This document shows positions 1 through 7,949 of a stretch of 29,006 nucleotides of DNA, piece by piece (the stretch's first letter is position 1; every line of letters begins with the position of its first letter). Below the pieces are notes generated by a model, which worked only from the letters and a program-made list of their open reading frames with translations, had not been told where the DNA came from and did no database searches. Both the position numbers and the translations under genes were made by a program. Source of the stretch: Chloroflexota bacterium (lineage in GTDB: Bacteria; Chloroflexota; Anaerolineae; Anaerolineales; JACQED01). The DNA is taken from the NCBI GenBank assembly GCA_016200785.1, contig JACQED010000008.1, positions 1 to 29,006 on the forward strand. The letters are read 5' to 3'.

Positions 1-2
1 GC

Positions 3-866
3 ACGGCCCGTCTCATCGTGCCCGTTTTGCGCGAGGGCCGCGCCATCGGGCTGATCGAAGTCGAGCGCCCGAAGGCTAATTTTACCGAAGAGGCCGAGGC
101 CTTTCTCGCGCGGCTGGCCGACCACGCGGCTATCGCCATCGAGAACGCGCGGCTGTACGAGGCGGTGCGCCAGGCCAATGACGCCAAGAGTCAGTTCGTC
201 TCGGTCGTCTCGCACGAACTGAAACTTCCCATGACCTCGATTAAAGGCTACACCGACATCCTGCGCCAGGGCATGGCCGGGCCGGTCAACGACCAACAGC
301 GCCAAATGCTGAACACCATCCGCAGTAACGTCGATCGTATGGCCGTGCTGGTTTCGGACCTCTCCGACATTTCGCGCATCGAAACCGGCCGGCTGAAACT
401 TGAGATCGGCCCGGTCTCGATCGCGCAGGCGCTCGAAGAAACGCTGGTCGGCCTGCGTCCGTCGATCGAGGGCAAAAACCAAAGCCTGACGACAGATGTC
501 CCGCCCGACCTGCCATCGGTGCGCGCCGACCGTTCGCGAGTGATGCAGATACTGACGAATCTGATCAACAACGCGAACAAATACACGCCGGCCGGCGGAC
601 GCCTCGCCATCGGCGCGACGCGCGCCGGGGGCTTCGCCCGCGTCTCCATCGCCGACTCAGGCATCGGCATCTCGCCGGAGGATCAGGCCAAACTCTTCAG
701 CCAGTTCTTCCGCTCCGACGACCCTGCCGTACGCGACCAGATGGGCTGGGGTCTCGGCCTGAGCATCACCCAACGGCTGATAGAGATTCAGGGCGGCGAA
801 ATCAGCGCGACCAGCGAATCGGGGAAGGGCAGTACGTTTTCTTTCACGCTGCCAATTTCTGAATGA
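3..866 (+). CDS. GAF-domain sensor histidine kinase, 5' truncated by window edge
   Basis: The frame is open from base 3, so the true start lies outside the window; 287 residues are visible. The first ~45 residues look like the end of a GAF domain (ending in AIAIENARLYEAV), followed by a short helical linker. The HisKA phosphoacceptor box is SHELKLPMTSIKGY, with His about visible residue 71, then a HATPase_c domain with N box NLINNANKYTP, G1 box DSGIGIS and G2 box GWGLGLSI. It should autophosphorylate on His and pass phosphate to a response regulator, but no regulator is adjacent, so it is an orphan here. The H box carries K-L where most family members have R-T, a conservative oddity. No membrane segment is visible in the part present, so it may be cytosolic. 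It has the same domain order as the kinase at 4850-6094. Confidence 0.9.
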   Translation, partial: TARLIVPVLREGRAIGLIEVERPKANFTEEAEAFLARLADHAAIAIENARLYEAVRQANDAKSQFVSVVSHELKLPMTSIKGYTDILRQGMAGPVNDQQRQMLNTIRSNVDRMAVLVSDLSDISRIETGRLKLEIGPVSIAQALEETLVGLRPSIEGKNQSLTTDVPPDLPSVRADRSRVMQILTNLINNANKYTPAGGRLAIGATRAGGFARVSIADSGIGISPEDQAKLFSQFFRSDDPAVRDQMGWGLGLSITQRLIEIQGGEISATSESGKGSTFSFTLPISE

Positions 867-879
867 GAACGATCGGTTA

Positions 880-1013
880 ACCACGAAGACACACCCGTGC
901 TCGCACGCCTGCGCTCGCGCGCTGGCGCAGGCGAGTGCGGGCAAAGACGCGACCCCCTGAAGGGGGCAGGCGGACACGAAGAAAAAAACTTGGTGTCTTC
1001 GTGTCCTTGTGGT
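880..1013. repeat. Palindromic dispersed element with terminal inverted repeats
   Basis: The left arm (880-895, ACCACGAAGACACACC) is an imperfect inverted copy of the right arm (992-1013, ending GTGTCCTTGTGGT). Two hairpins lie inside: a GC-rich one around 901-941 (GCCTGCGC pairing with GCGCAGGC, flanked by GCAC/GTGC) and a small CCCCCTGAAGGGGG hairpin near 952-965. GACACGAAG next to the right arm also pairs with CTTCGTGTC. It fills the gap between the kinase and the next gene, has no coding potential, and looks like a REP or MITE-type element. No T-run follows the hairpins, so it is not a standard terminator. Confidence 0.7.
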
Positions 1014-1032
1014 AAAGTGGCCCGATGAATTT

Positions 1033-1039
1033 GGGAGGT
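1033..1039 (+). promoter_or_regulatory. Strong ribosome binding site fixing the start at 1045
   Basis: GGGAGGT lies five bases before the ATG at 1045. It rules out the in-frame upstream GTG at 1009, which lies within the right arm of the dispersed palindrome. Confidence 0.7.
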
Positions 1040-1044
1040 CAAGA

Positions 1045-1566
1045 ATGAACAAGTCAAGGCTCGCCAAAGATCAACGCACCTCACTCGTCCGGCAGGTCGC
1101 GCGGCGGCTGGAAAAACTCGACGATCTGGGCAAGAGCATCACCGCCGTCGAGTCCGCCGCCGGGCAAGCCGTGCGCACGCTCGATCCCGTCGCCAGCCGC
1201 TTCAGCCAGTTGATCGATTACATTCTCGATCACCTGCCCTTCGGCCTGGGCCGCTCGATCGAGGAGGCCTTGACCGCGCTCGACGATCTGTATCGCTCTT
1301 TGCCGGCGCTGATCGCGGACGCGAACGCGCAAGTGGTGAACGTGCTGGGCGCGCCATTCGCGCAGGATGCGAACGGCCTGGGCCAGAGGCTGTTGCGCCC
1401 CATTCGAGAGCGCGCCTTCGATCCGGCCGAGCAACTTGGCGCGCAATTGCAGACGCTGTACGACTCCTTCGTGAACAACCTGCACGATCCGGTCGTCGGC
1501 CTGCTCGACCAGCGCGCGGCGATCCGCAAAGAGATTGGCGCGTTTCGAGAGGCGAACCAGATTTGA
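1045..1566 (+). CDS. Uncharacterised helical protein coupled to the patatin gene
   Basis: I do not recognise this 173-residue protein. It is predicted to be almost entirely alpha-helical, with charged amphipathic stretches at residues ~5-45 (RQVARRLEKLDDLGKSITAV) and ~85-165 and a hydrophobic patch around SQLIDYILDHLPFGLG. It has no signal peptide, no convincing membrane segment, and no Cys or metal motif. Its stop codon overlaps the TTG start of the patatin gene (TTGA), so the two are translationally coupled and probably made in matched amounts. A role as chaperone, membrane adaptor or regulator of the phospholipase is inference from this coupling only. The start at 1045 is chosen for its strong ribosome binding site. 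Confidence 0.75.
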   Translation: MNKSRLAKDQRTSLVRQVARRLEKLDDLGKSITAVESAAGQAVRTLDPVASRFSQLIDYILDHLPFGLGRSIEEALTALDDLYRSLPALIADANAQVVNVLGAPFAQDANGLGQRLLRPIRERAFDPAEQLGAQLQTLYDSFVNNLHDPVVGLLDQRAAIRKEIGAFREANQI

Positions 1567-3449
1567 TCCGCCGCGCGCTCGTCCTTTCCGGCGGCGGCGC
1601 GAAAGGCGTCTTCGAGGCCGGCGTCATCCACGCAATCGCCGAGGCTGACCTGCCGATACACATCCTCACCGGCTCGTCCATTGGCGCGATCAACTCCGCC
1701 TTCTTCGCCGAATATCTCTATCATAAGAACGCGCCTGACCCTGCTGACCGCGAAGACGAATCGCAGCTGCTGGCCCGCCTGCATGCCTTCCTCGATCTGT
1801 GGGAATTCCTCGCCGCCGAAAAATTCGTGGACCTCGACGCGCCGCACTTCTTTGCCATCGCCCGTTCGCTCACCCGCTTGAAAATCTCATTCGCCGATCT
1901 CACCCGCGCTTTCTGGCTGATTACCACGCCCGACCCGCCGCCGCCCCGCCTGCCCGACAGCCTTCTCACTCCATTTCAAACATTCCTCTCTGAACTCGCG
2001 ACCCTGCGCATCGCCGTCGGCCTCACATTTCAGTTGGGCGGGAATCTCGGCGAGGGCCTCTCCCTTCTATGGACGGTCATCGGAGCGGCCTGGCGTTGCC
2101 GGGCGGCCTTCCTCGCCAAAAGGGGATCGGAAGAACGAGTGACGGCGGCGCGGCAGCTGCGACAGTCGGCCGGGGCGACTTACGACCGCGCCCTGCGCGC
2201 CCGCCTCAAGGCTCTCGACATCGAGCGCGCAGTCTTCCAGGGCGGCGCCTTGCGCGATGTCTTCACGCGCCCGCGCCTCAAGGACACGCCCGCGCCGGCC
2301 TTCATCCCCGCCGCGCGGCGACTGTCGGCCTATCACGGCGCGGGGATCGATCTGCGCTTCACCCGCACCAATCTGAGGAGCGGACGGCTCGAATACTCAG
2401 CCTTCTTCACGCCGGAGCGCGCGCTCTTCAACCGCGGCGACGACGGCAACTTCAAATTGAAGGAGCAGGGCGACCTGCGGGTCTTCGGCGACCCGCGTGT
2501 GGTTGACGCAGCCATCGCCTCCGGCGCGTTTCCGTTTGCCTTCCCGCCGCGCCGCTTCGAAGAACTCTATCCGGCGCCTGAGCCGGGCGAGGCCGCCGCC
2601 TATCAGGAACTCCTGGCCGACTTCGTGAACTACCTGGCGCGGCGCGATGCGGGAGGCGTTGGCGACCTCGTCGCCCCACCCGCTTGCCGCTGGACGGAAC
2701 ACGATGACGCGACCGGCGAAGCCCGCACCTATCAAGCCGCCCTCACCGAGGCAGACTGGCGCCAGATTGCCTCGGTGTTTCCGCGCCCCGGCGATCTCTA
2801 CGTGGACGGCGGAGCGATCGACAACACGCCGCTGGCCTCGGCCATCAGCGCCACGCGCGACGCCGGCGCGGGCGAATTGCAGGCGATCGTGGTCATGCTC
2901 GATCCCGCGCCGGAGTATCGCGCGATTGCGCGGAGCGAGATGGAGAGTCTCACGCCGCTTGGCATCGGACTGCGGGCGCTGCAATTGCAGGCGAACGCCC
3001 GCCTCGAGCGCGACGCCGAACACGCCGAAGCCCTCACCCGCCGTTGGGCCAACCTGATGCAGGCGGCCAGCGAAGCCGGAGCGCGCGACGCCGTCGAAGG
3101 CGGGGCCGGGCAAAGCGGCCTCATGCCGGTGAGCGTCGTGCGCATCTGGCCCGGCCCGCCGCCCGAGCGGCCACTGCCGCCCCTGCTTGCCTTTGACGAG
3201 CGGCTCGGCTACAATCGCGAAGACTCGCGCGCCGCCCTCACTCAGGGATGCGCCGCGATGTTGTGGGCCTTGTGGGAACAGGCAGAGAAGATCGAAGCCG
3301 GCGATGCAGTCCGCCGGCGCGTGGAGTCTTTCGTCCAGCCGGACTCGGTCAGCGGCGCGCGGAGTCCTCAAACATGGCATTGCGCGAATCGCGATTGCCG
3401 CTATTATCAGGAGCAAAACCCGGCTTTGAGATGCCGCCGGGCTGAATGA
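1563..3449 (+). CDS. Patatin-like phospholipase, long-insert form with Cys-rich tail
   Basis: A 628-residue serine acyl hydrolase of the patatin family. The oxyanion-hole motif GGGAKG is at residues 10-15, the nucleophile elbow GSSIG at 37-41 (Ser39), and the catalytic Asp in DGG at 415-417 (Asp415), so the Ser-Asp dyad is intact. Family members usually have the Asp 100-200 residues after the Ser; here about 375 residues separate them, so a large lid or insert domain is present. Residues 92-125 and 140-180 of the insert include hydrophobic stretches that may contact membrane. The C-terminus (last 25 residues) has three Cys (WHCANRDCRYY, then ALRC), suggesting half a zinc ribbon or a disulfide. 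Expected role: release of fatty acids from phospholipids or other lipids. The start is TTG at 1563, overlapping the preceding stop; a two-TM gene follows after 7 bases. Confidence 0.88.
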   Translation: MIRRALVLSGGGAKGVFEAGVIHAIAEADLPIHILTGSSIGAINSAFFAEYLYHKNAPDPADREDESQLLARLHAFLDLWEFLAAEKFVDLDAPHFFAIARSLTRLKISFADLTRAFWLITTPDPPPPRLPDSLLTPFQTFLSELATLRIAVGLTFQLGGNLGEGLSLLWTVIGAAWRCRAAFLAKRGSEERVTAARQLRQSAGATYDRALRARLKALDIERAVFQGGALRDVFTRPRLKDTPAPAFIPAARRLSAYHGAGIDLRFTRTNLRSGRLEYSAFFTPERALFNRGDDGNFKLKEQGDLRVFGDPRVVDAAIASGAFPFAFPPRRFEELYPAPEPGEAAAYQELLADFVNYLARRDAGGVGDLVAPPACRWTEHDDATGEARTYQAALTEADWRQIASVFPRPGDLYVDGGAIDNTPLASAISATRDAGAGELQAIVVMLDPAPEYRAIARSEMESLTPLGIGLRALQLQANARLERDAEHAEALTRRWANLMQAASEAGARDAVEGGAGQSGLMPVSVVRIWPGPPPERPLPPLLAFDERLGYNREDSRAALTQGCAAMLWALWEQAEKIEAGDAVRRRVESFVQPDSVSGARSPQTWHCANRDCRYYQEQNPALRCRRAE

Positions 3450-3456
3450 AGCGAGG

Positions 3457-4080
3457 ATGAGCAACCAGCGAGCCAAACCCGGCCGGCGTTATCGGCTTCT
3501 GTTGTACGAACGGCTGTACGCGATGATACGCTGGCCGTGCCTGCTGATCGCCATCGCCACCTTCGCGCTCTGGTGGTATGCGCCCGGCGTGACCTTCCTC
3601 GCCTCTCGAGGCGACTGGCTGTTGACCGTCGCCATCCTCACCGGGCTGTTGTTCCTCGCGAGTCTCGTCGCGCGTTATCTCTCCTTCGTGCAGTGCTTCC
3701 CCAATTTCGTTCGCATCCAGACTCCGCTTTATCGCGTCGTCATCTCCTATCAGCGCGTCACCCAGGTCCGCCCGATTATCTTCAAAGAAATGTATCCGCC
3801 GTCGAAACAGCGCTGGAGTCAGCGGCGCTTCCTCGAGCCGTTCTTCGGTCTCACCGCCGTCGGCATCAATCTCACGGGCTACCCCCTGTCGGAGCGCTGG
3901 CTTCGACTGTGGCTCAACGATTACACGTTCACGCGCGACATTCCGGGATTCATGTTTTTGGTCGGCGACTGGATGAGCCTGAGCCGTGAAATTGACGGCT
4001 ATCGTGACCGGTGGCTCACGAAGAAACTGCAAGACGCGCGACCGCCGCGGCCAAGCATTAGTCCCTTCTTACAGCAATAG
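3457..4080 (+). CDS. Small membrane protein with two N-terminal TM segments
   Basis: A 207-residue protein with two hydrophobic helices at about residues 24-44 and 51-72, separated by a short loop, then a soluble ~130-residue region beginning ARYLSFVQCFPNFVRIQTPLYR. That region has the alternating pattern of a beta-rich domain and contains VVISYQRVTQVRP and GLTAVGINLTG, reminiscent of bacterial PH-like (bPH2) membrane proteins, but the resemblance is weak and unverified. It starts 7 bases after the patatin stop, so it is probably co-transcribed; the AGCGAGG before the ATG is closer to the start than ideal. Location at the cytoplasmic membrane is likely; function unknown. Confidence 0.75.
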   Translation: MSNQRAKPGRRYRLLLYERLYAMIRWPCLLIAIATFALWWYAPGVTFLASRGDWLLTVAILTGLLFLASLVARYLSFVQCFPNFVRIQTPLYRVVISYQRVTQVRPIIFKEMYPPSKQRWSQRRFLEPFFGLTAVGINLTGYPLSERWLRLWLNDYTFTRDIPGFMFLVGDWMSLSREIDGYRDRWLTKKLQDARPPRPSISPFLQQ

Positions 4081-4089
4081 GAGGTCGCA

Positions 4090-4745
4090 ATGTCCATCAA
4101 GTTCCTGTGGTACGGCCACGCCGCGCTGGGCCTCGAGGCCGGCGGCAAGCGGCTGCTGATCGATCCGTTCTTCTCCGGCAACCCGGCCGCCAGCCTCAGG
4201 CCGGACGAAGTGACCGCCGACTACATCTTGATTTCACACGGGCATGGAGATCATGTCGGCGACGCCGTCGCCATCGCCAAGCGCACCGGCGCGACGGGTT
4301 CGCGGCTCAAGGCGTCGAAAAGACACACGCCCAGCACATCGGCGGCGGTTTTCATCATCCGTTCGGTTATCTCAAATTGACTCAAGCCCATCACGGGTCG
4401 GCTCTGCCCGACGGCACGTATGGCGGCAACCCGTGCGGCTTTCTGCTCTCGGCTGAAGGCCAGCGAGTCTATCTGGCCTGCGACACCGGCCTGTTCGGCG
4501 ACATGCGCTTGATCGGCGAAGAGGGAATCGATCTCGCCGTCCTGCCGATCGGCGACAACTACACCATGGGTCCCGACGACGCGCTCCGCGCGGTCAAGTT
4601 GCTCTCGCCTAAGAACGTCATCCCTGTTCATTACAACACGTGGGAGCTGATCAAGCAAGATGCTGCAGCCTGGGCGCGCCGCGTGGAAGCCGAGACGGGC
4701 GCGCGCGTTCATATCCTTCAGCCTGGGGGATCCTTCAGCCTATGA
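4090..4745 (+). pseudogene. UPF0173-type metallo-beta-lactamase-fold hydrolase, internally deleted and frameshifted
   Basis: The N-terminal part (from ATG 4090, preceded by GGAGGT four bases upstream) reads as a UPF0173 family protein: FLWYGHAALGLEAGGKRLLI, DPFFSGNPAAS and the metal motif HGHGDH, up to IAKRTGAT at about 4296. The reading then continues only in another frame, from about 4299, as FAAQGVEKTHAQHIGGGF, TQAHHGS, LPIGDNYTMGPDDAL and VIPVHYNT, to the stop at 4745. Intact family members, recalled as about 225-230 residues, carry roughly 10-12 residues (VVAN..EIA.. type) between these pieces. The two parts give 69 plus 148 residues, so a short segment with a non-multiple of three is missing. 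Either the gene is dead or the assembly dropped bases here. If intact, it would be a soluble Zn- or Mn-dependent hydrolase of unknown substrate. Confidence 0.85.
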
Positions 4746-4792
4746 GCGCCCTGGGCACGCCCTACGTCACCGACGGTAGTTTGATTTAACGA

Positions 4793-4828
4793 CAACCGGG
4801 CAGAGATTGCCCGGTTGGTCTTTCTTTT
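4793..4828 (+). terminator. Rho-independent terminator after the MBL-fold gene
   Basis: A perfect 10-bp stem (CAACCGGGCA at 4793-4802 pairing with TGCCCGGTTG at 4808-4817) with a GAGAT loop is followed by a T-rich run at 4819-4828. It ends the 1045-4745 gene run and separates it from the convergent kinase gene. Confidence 0.85.
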
Positions 4829-4849
4829 GCTGCTCCCCGATGATGCCGT

Positions 4850-6094
4850 TCATGCCAACGGCAGGGCGATGGTAAACGTGCTGCCGTGCCCCGGCCCCGC
4901 GCTGTCGCACCACACCCGACCCTCGTGCAGCTCGACCATGCCCCTCACGATTGACAACCCCAACCCCAGCCCGCCGTGCCGGCGTGTCATGTGATCTTCG
5001 ACCTGATGGAATTGCTCGAAGATTGATTCGAGGTGATCGGCCGGGACGCCGGGGCCGTTATCCTGAACTTGCGCCCAGGCCTCGCCCGCTTTCACCATCG
5101 CGCGCAGGCGGATCTCGCCGCGCTCTGGCGTGAAGCGGATCGCGTTGGTCAGCAAGTTCGTCATGACGAGGATCATCTTGCTCTTGTCCGCCCTCACCCT
5201 CACCGGCGCGTTCGTCTCTTCAAGGATCAAGGCTTGCGATTTCGCCTCGGCCAACTGCAGGAGGTCCGCGCGCGCCTCGGATAATACCTGCCAGAAGTCA
5301 ATCGGCTCCCGTGTCAGCGTCAGGCGCCCCATCTCGAGATAGCGCAGGTTGGTCATGTCCTCGATCAGGTTGCGCATGTGGACGGCGCTGTCGAGCACGG
5401 CGCGGGCGTAATCGCTCGCCTCACCCTGAGCGTCTTCGCGAAGAATCGTGGCAAAGCCGAGGATCACGCCCAGTGGAGTCCGCAGTTCGTGCGAGGCCAG
5501 AGCGATGAAATCGCTCTTTGTCTTGTCGAGCTTGCCGAGTTCCTCGTAGGCCTTCCGCAGTTCCTCCAGCAGCCGCGCATTGTTGATTGCCACTGCCGCT
5601 TGCGACGCCAGAATGCCGAGGGTGCGCGCATCCTCGTCCGTGAAAGCGCCATTGCGCTTGTTGAGCGCCTCGAGCACGCCTGTCACCCGGTCTTTGATGC
5701 GCATCGGCACGCCCAACAACGAATGCCCCTCGAACTTGATCGCTTCGCCAACTTTCCGGAAATGGCGCGGGTCTTTCGAGAGGTCGGGGATGTTCAGCGG
5801 CTTGTTGTCGCGGAAGACAGCGCCCGCGATACTGCTGTCCAATGGAACCGGAATCTTGGCTAGTTCGCGAGGGTCCGAGCCGGTCGCGGCGGCGAAGCGG
5901 AGTTCGTGCGTTTGCTCGTCCATCAACAGGATGGATGCCGCTTCCGCGTCGAGCAACTCGGCGGCAGTCTCAATAATATGCTGAAGCAAAAGTTCGCTGT
6001 CGAGCGTCGAGTTCAACGTGGCACTGACTTCAACCAAACGGGCCAGCGTCGCCACCTCGCGGGAGTGTTCCTTCTCAGAGATGATTTGTCCCAT
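4850..6094 (-). CDS. GAF-domain sensor histidine kinase (cytosolic, orphan)
   Basis: A 414-residue kinase from the ATG at 6094 (MGQIISEKEH). A longer reading to 6286 exists, but its extra N-terminus is low-complexity, runs through the promoter and does not fit the family. Domains: a helical lead-in (1-30), GAF at ~30-178 (ending in AAVAINNARLLEEL), a coiled-coil linker, HisKA with box SHELRTPLGVI (His202), then HATPase_c with N box NLLTNAIRFTP, G1 DNGPGVP and G2 GLGLGLSI. There is no transmembrane segment, so it should sense an intracellular ligand or redox state through GAF. No response regulator is adjacent. The gene runs head-on into the upstream operon and is insulated by the terminator at 4793-4828. 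A sigma70-like promoter lies just before the start. Confidence 0.9.
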   Translation of the reverse strand: MGQIISEKEHSREVATLARLVEVSATLNSTLDSELLLQHIIETAAELLDAEAASILLMDEQTHELRFAAATGSDPRELAKIPVPLDSSIAGAVFRDNKPLNIPDLSKDPRHFRKVGEAIKFEGHSLLGVPMRIKDRVTGVLEALNKRNGAFTDEDARTLGILASQAAVAINNARLLEELRKAYEELGKLDKTKSDFIALASHELRTPLGVILGFATILREDAQGEASDYARAVLDSAVHMRNLIEDMTNLRYLEMGRLTLTREPIDFWQVLSEARADLLQLAEAKSQALILEETNAPVRVRADKSKMILVMTNLLTNAIRFTPERGEIRLRAMVKAGEAWAQVQDNGPGVPADHLESIFEQFHQVEDHMTRRHGGLGLGLSIVRGMVELHEGRVWCDSAGPGHGSTFTIALPLA

Positions 6095-6103
6095 CACTGC
6101 TCT

Positions 6104-6132
6104 AGTGTAACCAAAGCTGGCGGCATTGACAA
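6104..6132 (-). promoter_or_regulatory. Sigma70-like promoter for the GAF kinase, leaderless geometry
   Basis: On the minus strand, TTGTCA (6127-6132) and TACACT (6104-6109) are separated by exactly 17 bases. The -10 box ends only nine bases before the ATG at 6094, so transcription would begin at or within three bases of the start codon. No Shine-Dalgarno is visible, which fits a leaderless mRNA. Confidence 0.5.
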
Positions 6133-6490
6133 CTGCTCCAGAGTTATCCTGTGAGGGGGCTGATAATCCGTACAAACGTATGTTTCGTAGTCGTCGTAGA
6201 GAGGTGGACACAGGGGAGAAATTCAGTTGGCGCACCTTTTCACGGCATATGTGGTATTGGAGAGGGCGACAGCGCCACATGTTCAACCAAAAGGCGGGCG
6301 GCTCTCCCCGCCGAGCGCGGGGGAAAGCTGGGGAGAATTGGGATAATCTTTGGCTCTCTCTGGACTCGCCCCCATATTCGGTGCAGATATTGGAGCAATG
6401 GACAGATGGACACTAAATACGGGGGTAGATTCTCAGTCCGCGACTTGACTTTTGCCTAGGTTGTACCAGTCTTTCCCCAAAAGGAGAGGC

Positions 6491-6520
6491 TTATCCACAG
6501 AAATCCCGCACTTATCCACA
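6491..6520 (+). other. Pair of perfect DnaA boxes
   Basis: TTATCCACA occurs twice in the same orientation, at 6491-6499 and 6512-6520, with 12 bases between. The phasing puts both on the same face of the helix, suitable for cooperative DnaA binding. Confidence 0.8.
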
Positions 6521-6530
6521 TTCGGGTTAG

Positions 6531-6562
6531 AAAAAGGGCGCGCCAGAAACGGTGCGCCCTTT
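6531..6562 (-). terminator. Intrinsic terminator of dnaA
   Basis: A 12-bp stem with one G-U pair (AAAGGGCGCGCC at 6533-6544 with GGTGCGCCCTTT at 6551-6562) and loop AGAAAC lies 36 bases beyond the dnaA stop. Read on the minus strand it runs into TTTTT then C, a typical rho-independent signal. It lies between the perfect DnaA boxes and dnaA. Confidence 0.8.
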
Positions 6563-6598
6563 CCACAGCAGGGGATAAATCTCATCTTTGGGGATAAT

Positions 6599-7939
6599 TC
6601 ATCCGTACAGCCGCTCGCGAATGGTGATCATCTGTCGGCGCAGCGAGTCGTCGCGCTCGATCATGTCGGTGATCTTCTCGCAGCCGTACATGATGGTGGT
6701 GTGGTCGCGCCCGCCGAGCACGTCGCCGATCATCGGCAATGAAGCGTCGGTCTCCTGCCGGATGAGGTACATGGCAACCTGTCGGGGGAATGCCACATCT
6801 TTTGAGCGTTCGCGCCCGGTGAGATCGCCGACGGGGAGGTTGTAGAAGGCTGCGACACCCTCGACGATCTGCGCCGGGCTGAGGGTGCGGTGGCGCGGGA
6901 TGAAATCCGCGAGTGCGGCGGTGGTCACTTCGACGTTCAACGGCTGACCGGTGATGTCGGCGTAGGCGACGACGCGGTTGAGCGCGCCTTCGAGTTCGCG
7001 GATGTTGCTCTGCACGCGGCGCGCGATCAACTCGATCACTTCCGGCGCCACCTCGCGGCGCAGGCCGTCGGCCTTGAAACGCAGGATCGCGGTGCGAGTC
7101 TCGAAGTCGGGCGGCTGGATGTCGGCGGCCAGCCCCCATTCGAAGCGGGAGCGCAACCGCTCTTCAAGCGTGACCATCGCCTTGGGCGGCCGGTCAGACG
7201 AGATGACGAGTTGCTTGTCCTGACCGTGCAATGTGTTGAAGGTGTGGAAGAATTCTTCCTGGGTGCTCTCTTTGCCGGCGATGAACTGGATGTCGTCGAC
7301 CAACAGCACATCGATCGTGCGATATTTGTCGCGGAACGAGTCGGTCTTGTGCGAACGGATTGCGTCGATGAGATCGTTGGTGAATTCTTCCGACGAGACG
7401 TAAAGGACGGAGAGATCCTTTTGCCGCGCAACGTGGCCGACGGCGTGGAGCAGGTGAGTCTTGCCGAGGCCGACACCGCCATAAACGAAAAGAGGATTGT
7501 ACGCGCGCGCCGGGTTGTCGGCCGCGGCCAGGCACGCCGCGTGCGCCAGGCGATTGCTCGGGCCGACGACGAAGCGCTCGAATGTGTATTTGGGATTGAG
7601 GCCGCCAGGCGCACCCCGGCTGGCGGTCTCAATCCCCGGCACGGGCGCAGTTGGATTGAGAGGCGCTGTTTCGGCGGCCGTCTCGGTCAGCAGGTTGTTC
7701 ATGACGATGAACTGCGCTTCGGCCGTGCGGCCCAGGATGCCGGTCAACGTTCGATTGATGGTCGAGAGCATGCGGCTGTCAAGCCAATCTTTGATATAGG
7801 CGTTCGGCACGGCGACGACAAACGTGCCGTCTTCATGGCCGATGTATTGAGCGTCACGCAACCAAGTATCGAAGGTCGCCTTGGCCATTTGGAGTTGCAG
7901 TTCGCCGAGCGCGGCCTGCCATACCTGATCGGGTTTCAT
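6599..7939 (-). CDS. dnaA: Chromosomal replication initiator protein DnaA
   Basis: This 446-residue protein has full DnaA architecture and normal length. Domain I is at 1-80 (VWQAALGELQLQ, FDTWLRDAQ), followed by a short Pro/Ala-rich domain II (~85-112). Domain III is AAA+ from NPKYTFERFVVGPSNRLAHA, with Walker A GGVGLGKTH at 154-162 and Walker B VLLVDDIQFI at 211-220. The C-terminal domain IV carries the DNA-binding signature GGRDHTTIMYGCEKI. It binds DnaA boxes and opens the origin. The start at 7939 is chosen over the ATG at 7951 because GGAG lies six bases before it, while nothing precedes the outer ATG. It is flanked by two box-containing non-coding regions and ends in its own terminator; holB lies upstream on the same strand. 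dnaN is not adjacent, unlike in many bacteria. Confidence 0.97.
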   Translation of the reverse strand: MKPDQVWQAALGELQLQMAKATFDTWLRDAQYIGHEDGTFVVAVPNAYIKDWLDSRMLSTINRTLTGILGRTAEAQFIVMNNLLTETAAETAPLNPTAPVPGIETASRGAPGGLNPKYTFERFVVGPSNRLAHAACLAAADNPARAYNPLFVYGGVGLGKTHLLHAVGHVARQKDLSVLYVSSEEFTNDLIDAIRSHKTDSFRDKYRTIDVLLVDDIQFIAGKESTQEEFFHTFNTLHGQDKQLVISSDRPPKAMVTLEERLRSRFEWGLAADIQPPDFETRTAILRFKADGLRREVAPEVIELIARRVQSNIRELEGALNRVVAYADITGQPLNVEVTTAALADFIPRHRTLSPAQIVEGVAAFYNLPVGDLTGRERSKDVAFPRQVAMYLIRQETDASLPMIGDVLGGRDHTTIMYGCEKITDMIERDDSLRRQMITIRERLYG

Positions 7940-7945
7940 CGAATG

Positions 7946-7949
7946 CTCC
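7946..7949 (-). promoter_or_regulatory. Shine-Dalgarno deciding the dnaA start
   Basis: GGAG on the minus strand sits six bases before the ATG at 7939. It overlaps the alternative ATG at 7951-7949, which has no such signal of its own. Confidence 0.55.

Larger units (their letters stand above)
6095..6598. other. Gene-free region downstream of dnaA with DnaA boxes (candidate oriC part)
   Basis: This 504-base stretch holds no credible gene. Two perfect DnaA boxes TTATCCACA lie on the plus strand at 6491-6499 and 6512-6520, exactly 21 bases apart start to start (two helical turns). Near-matches on the minus strand are TTATCCCCA (6589-6597), TTATCCCCT (6570-6578) and TTATCCCAA (6338-6346). It also contains the kinase promoter and the dnaA terminator. 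The dense boxes beside dnaA make it a plausible half of the replication origin; no strongly AT-rich unwinding element is seen in this half. Confidence 0.6.

Noticed and set aside
2397..3476. Minus-strand open frame of 359 residues opposite the patatin gene
   Set aside because: It is an antisense shadow of the patatin coding sequence, with biased composition and no domain.
1563..4080. Patatin plus membrane protein as an anti-phage defence operon
   Set aside because: No cyclic-nucleotide synthase, sensor or NTPase gene is adjacent, so context does not support defence.
6095..6286. N-terminal extension of the GAF kinase to 6286
   Set aside because: The extension passes through the promoter-like elements and has no family similarity; the ATG at 6094 gives a normal kinase.
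6181..6480. Possible structured RNA in the region between the kinase and dnaA
   Set aside because: Only scattered GC-rich stems were seen, with no match to a known riboswitch, 4.5S or tmRNA pattern.
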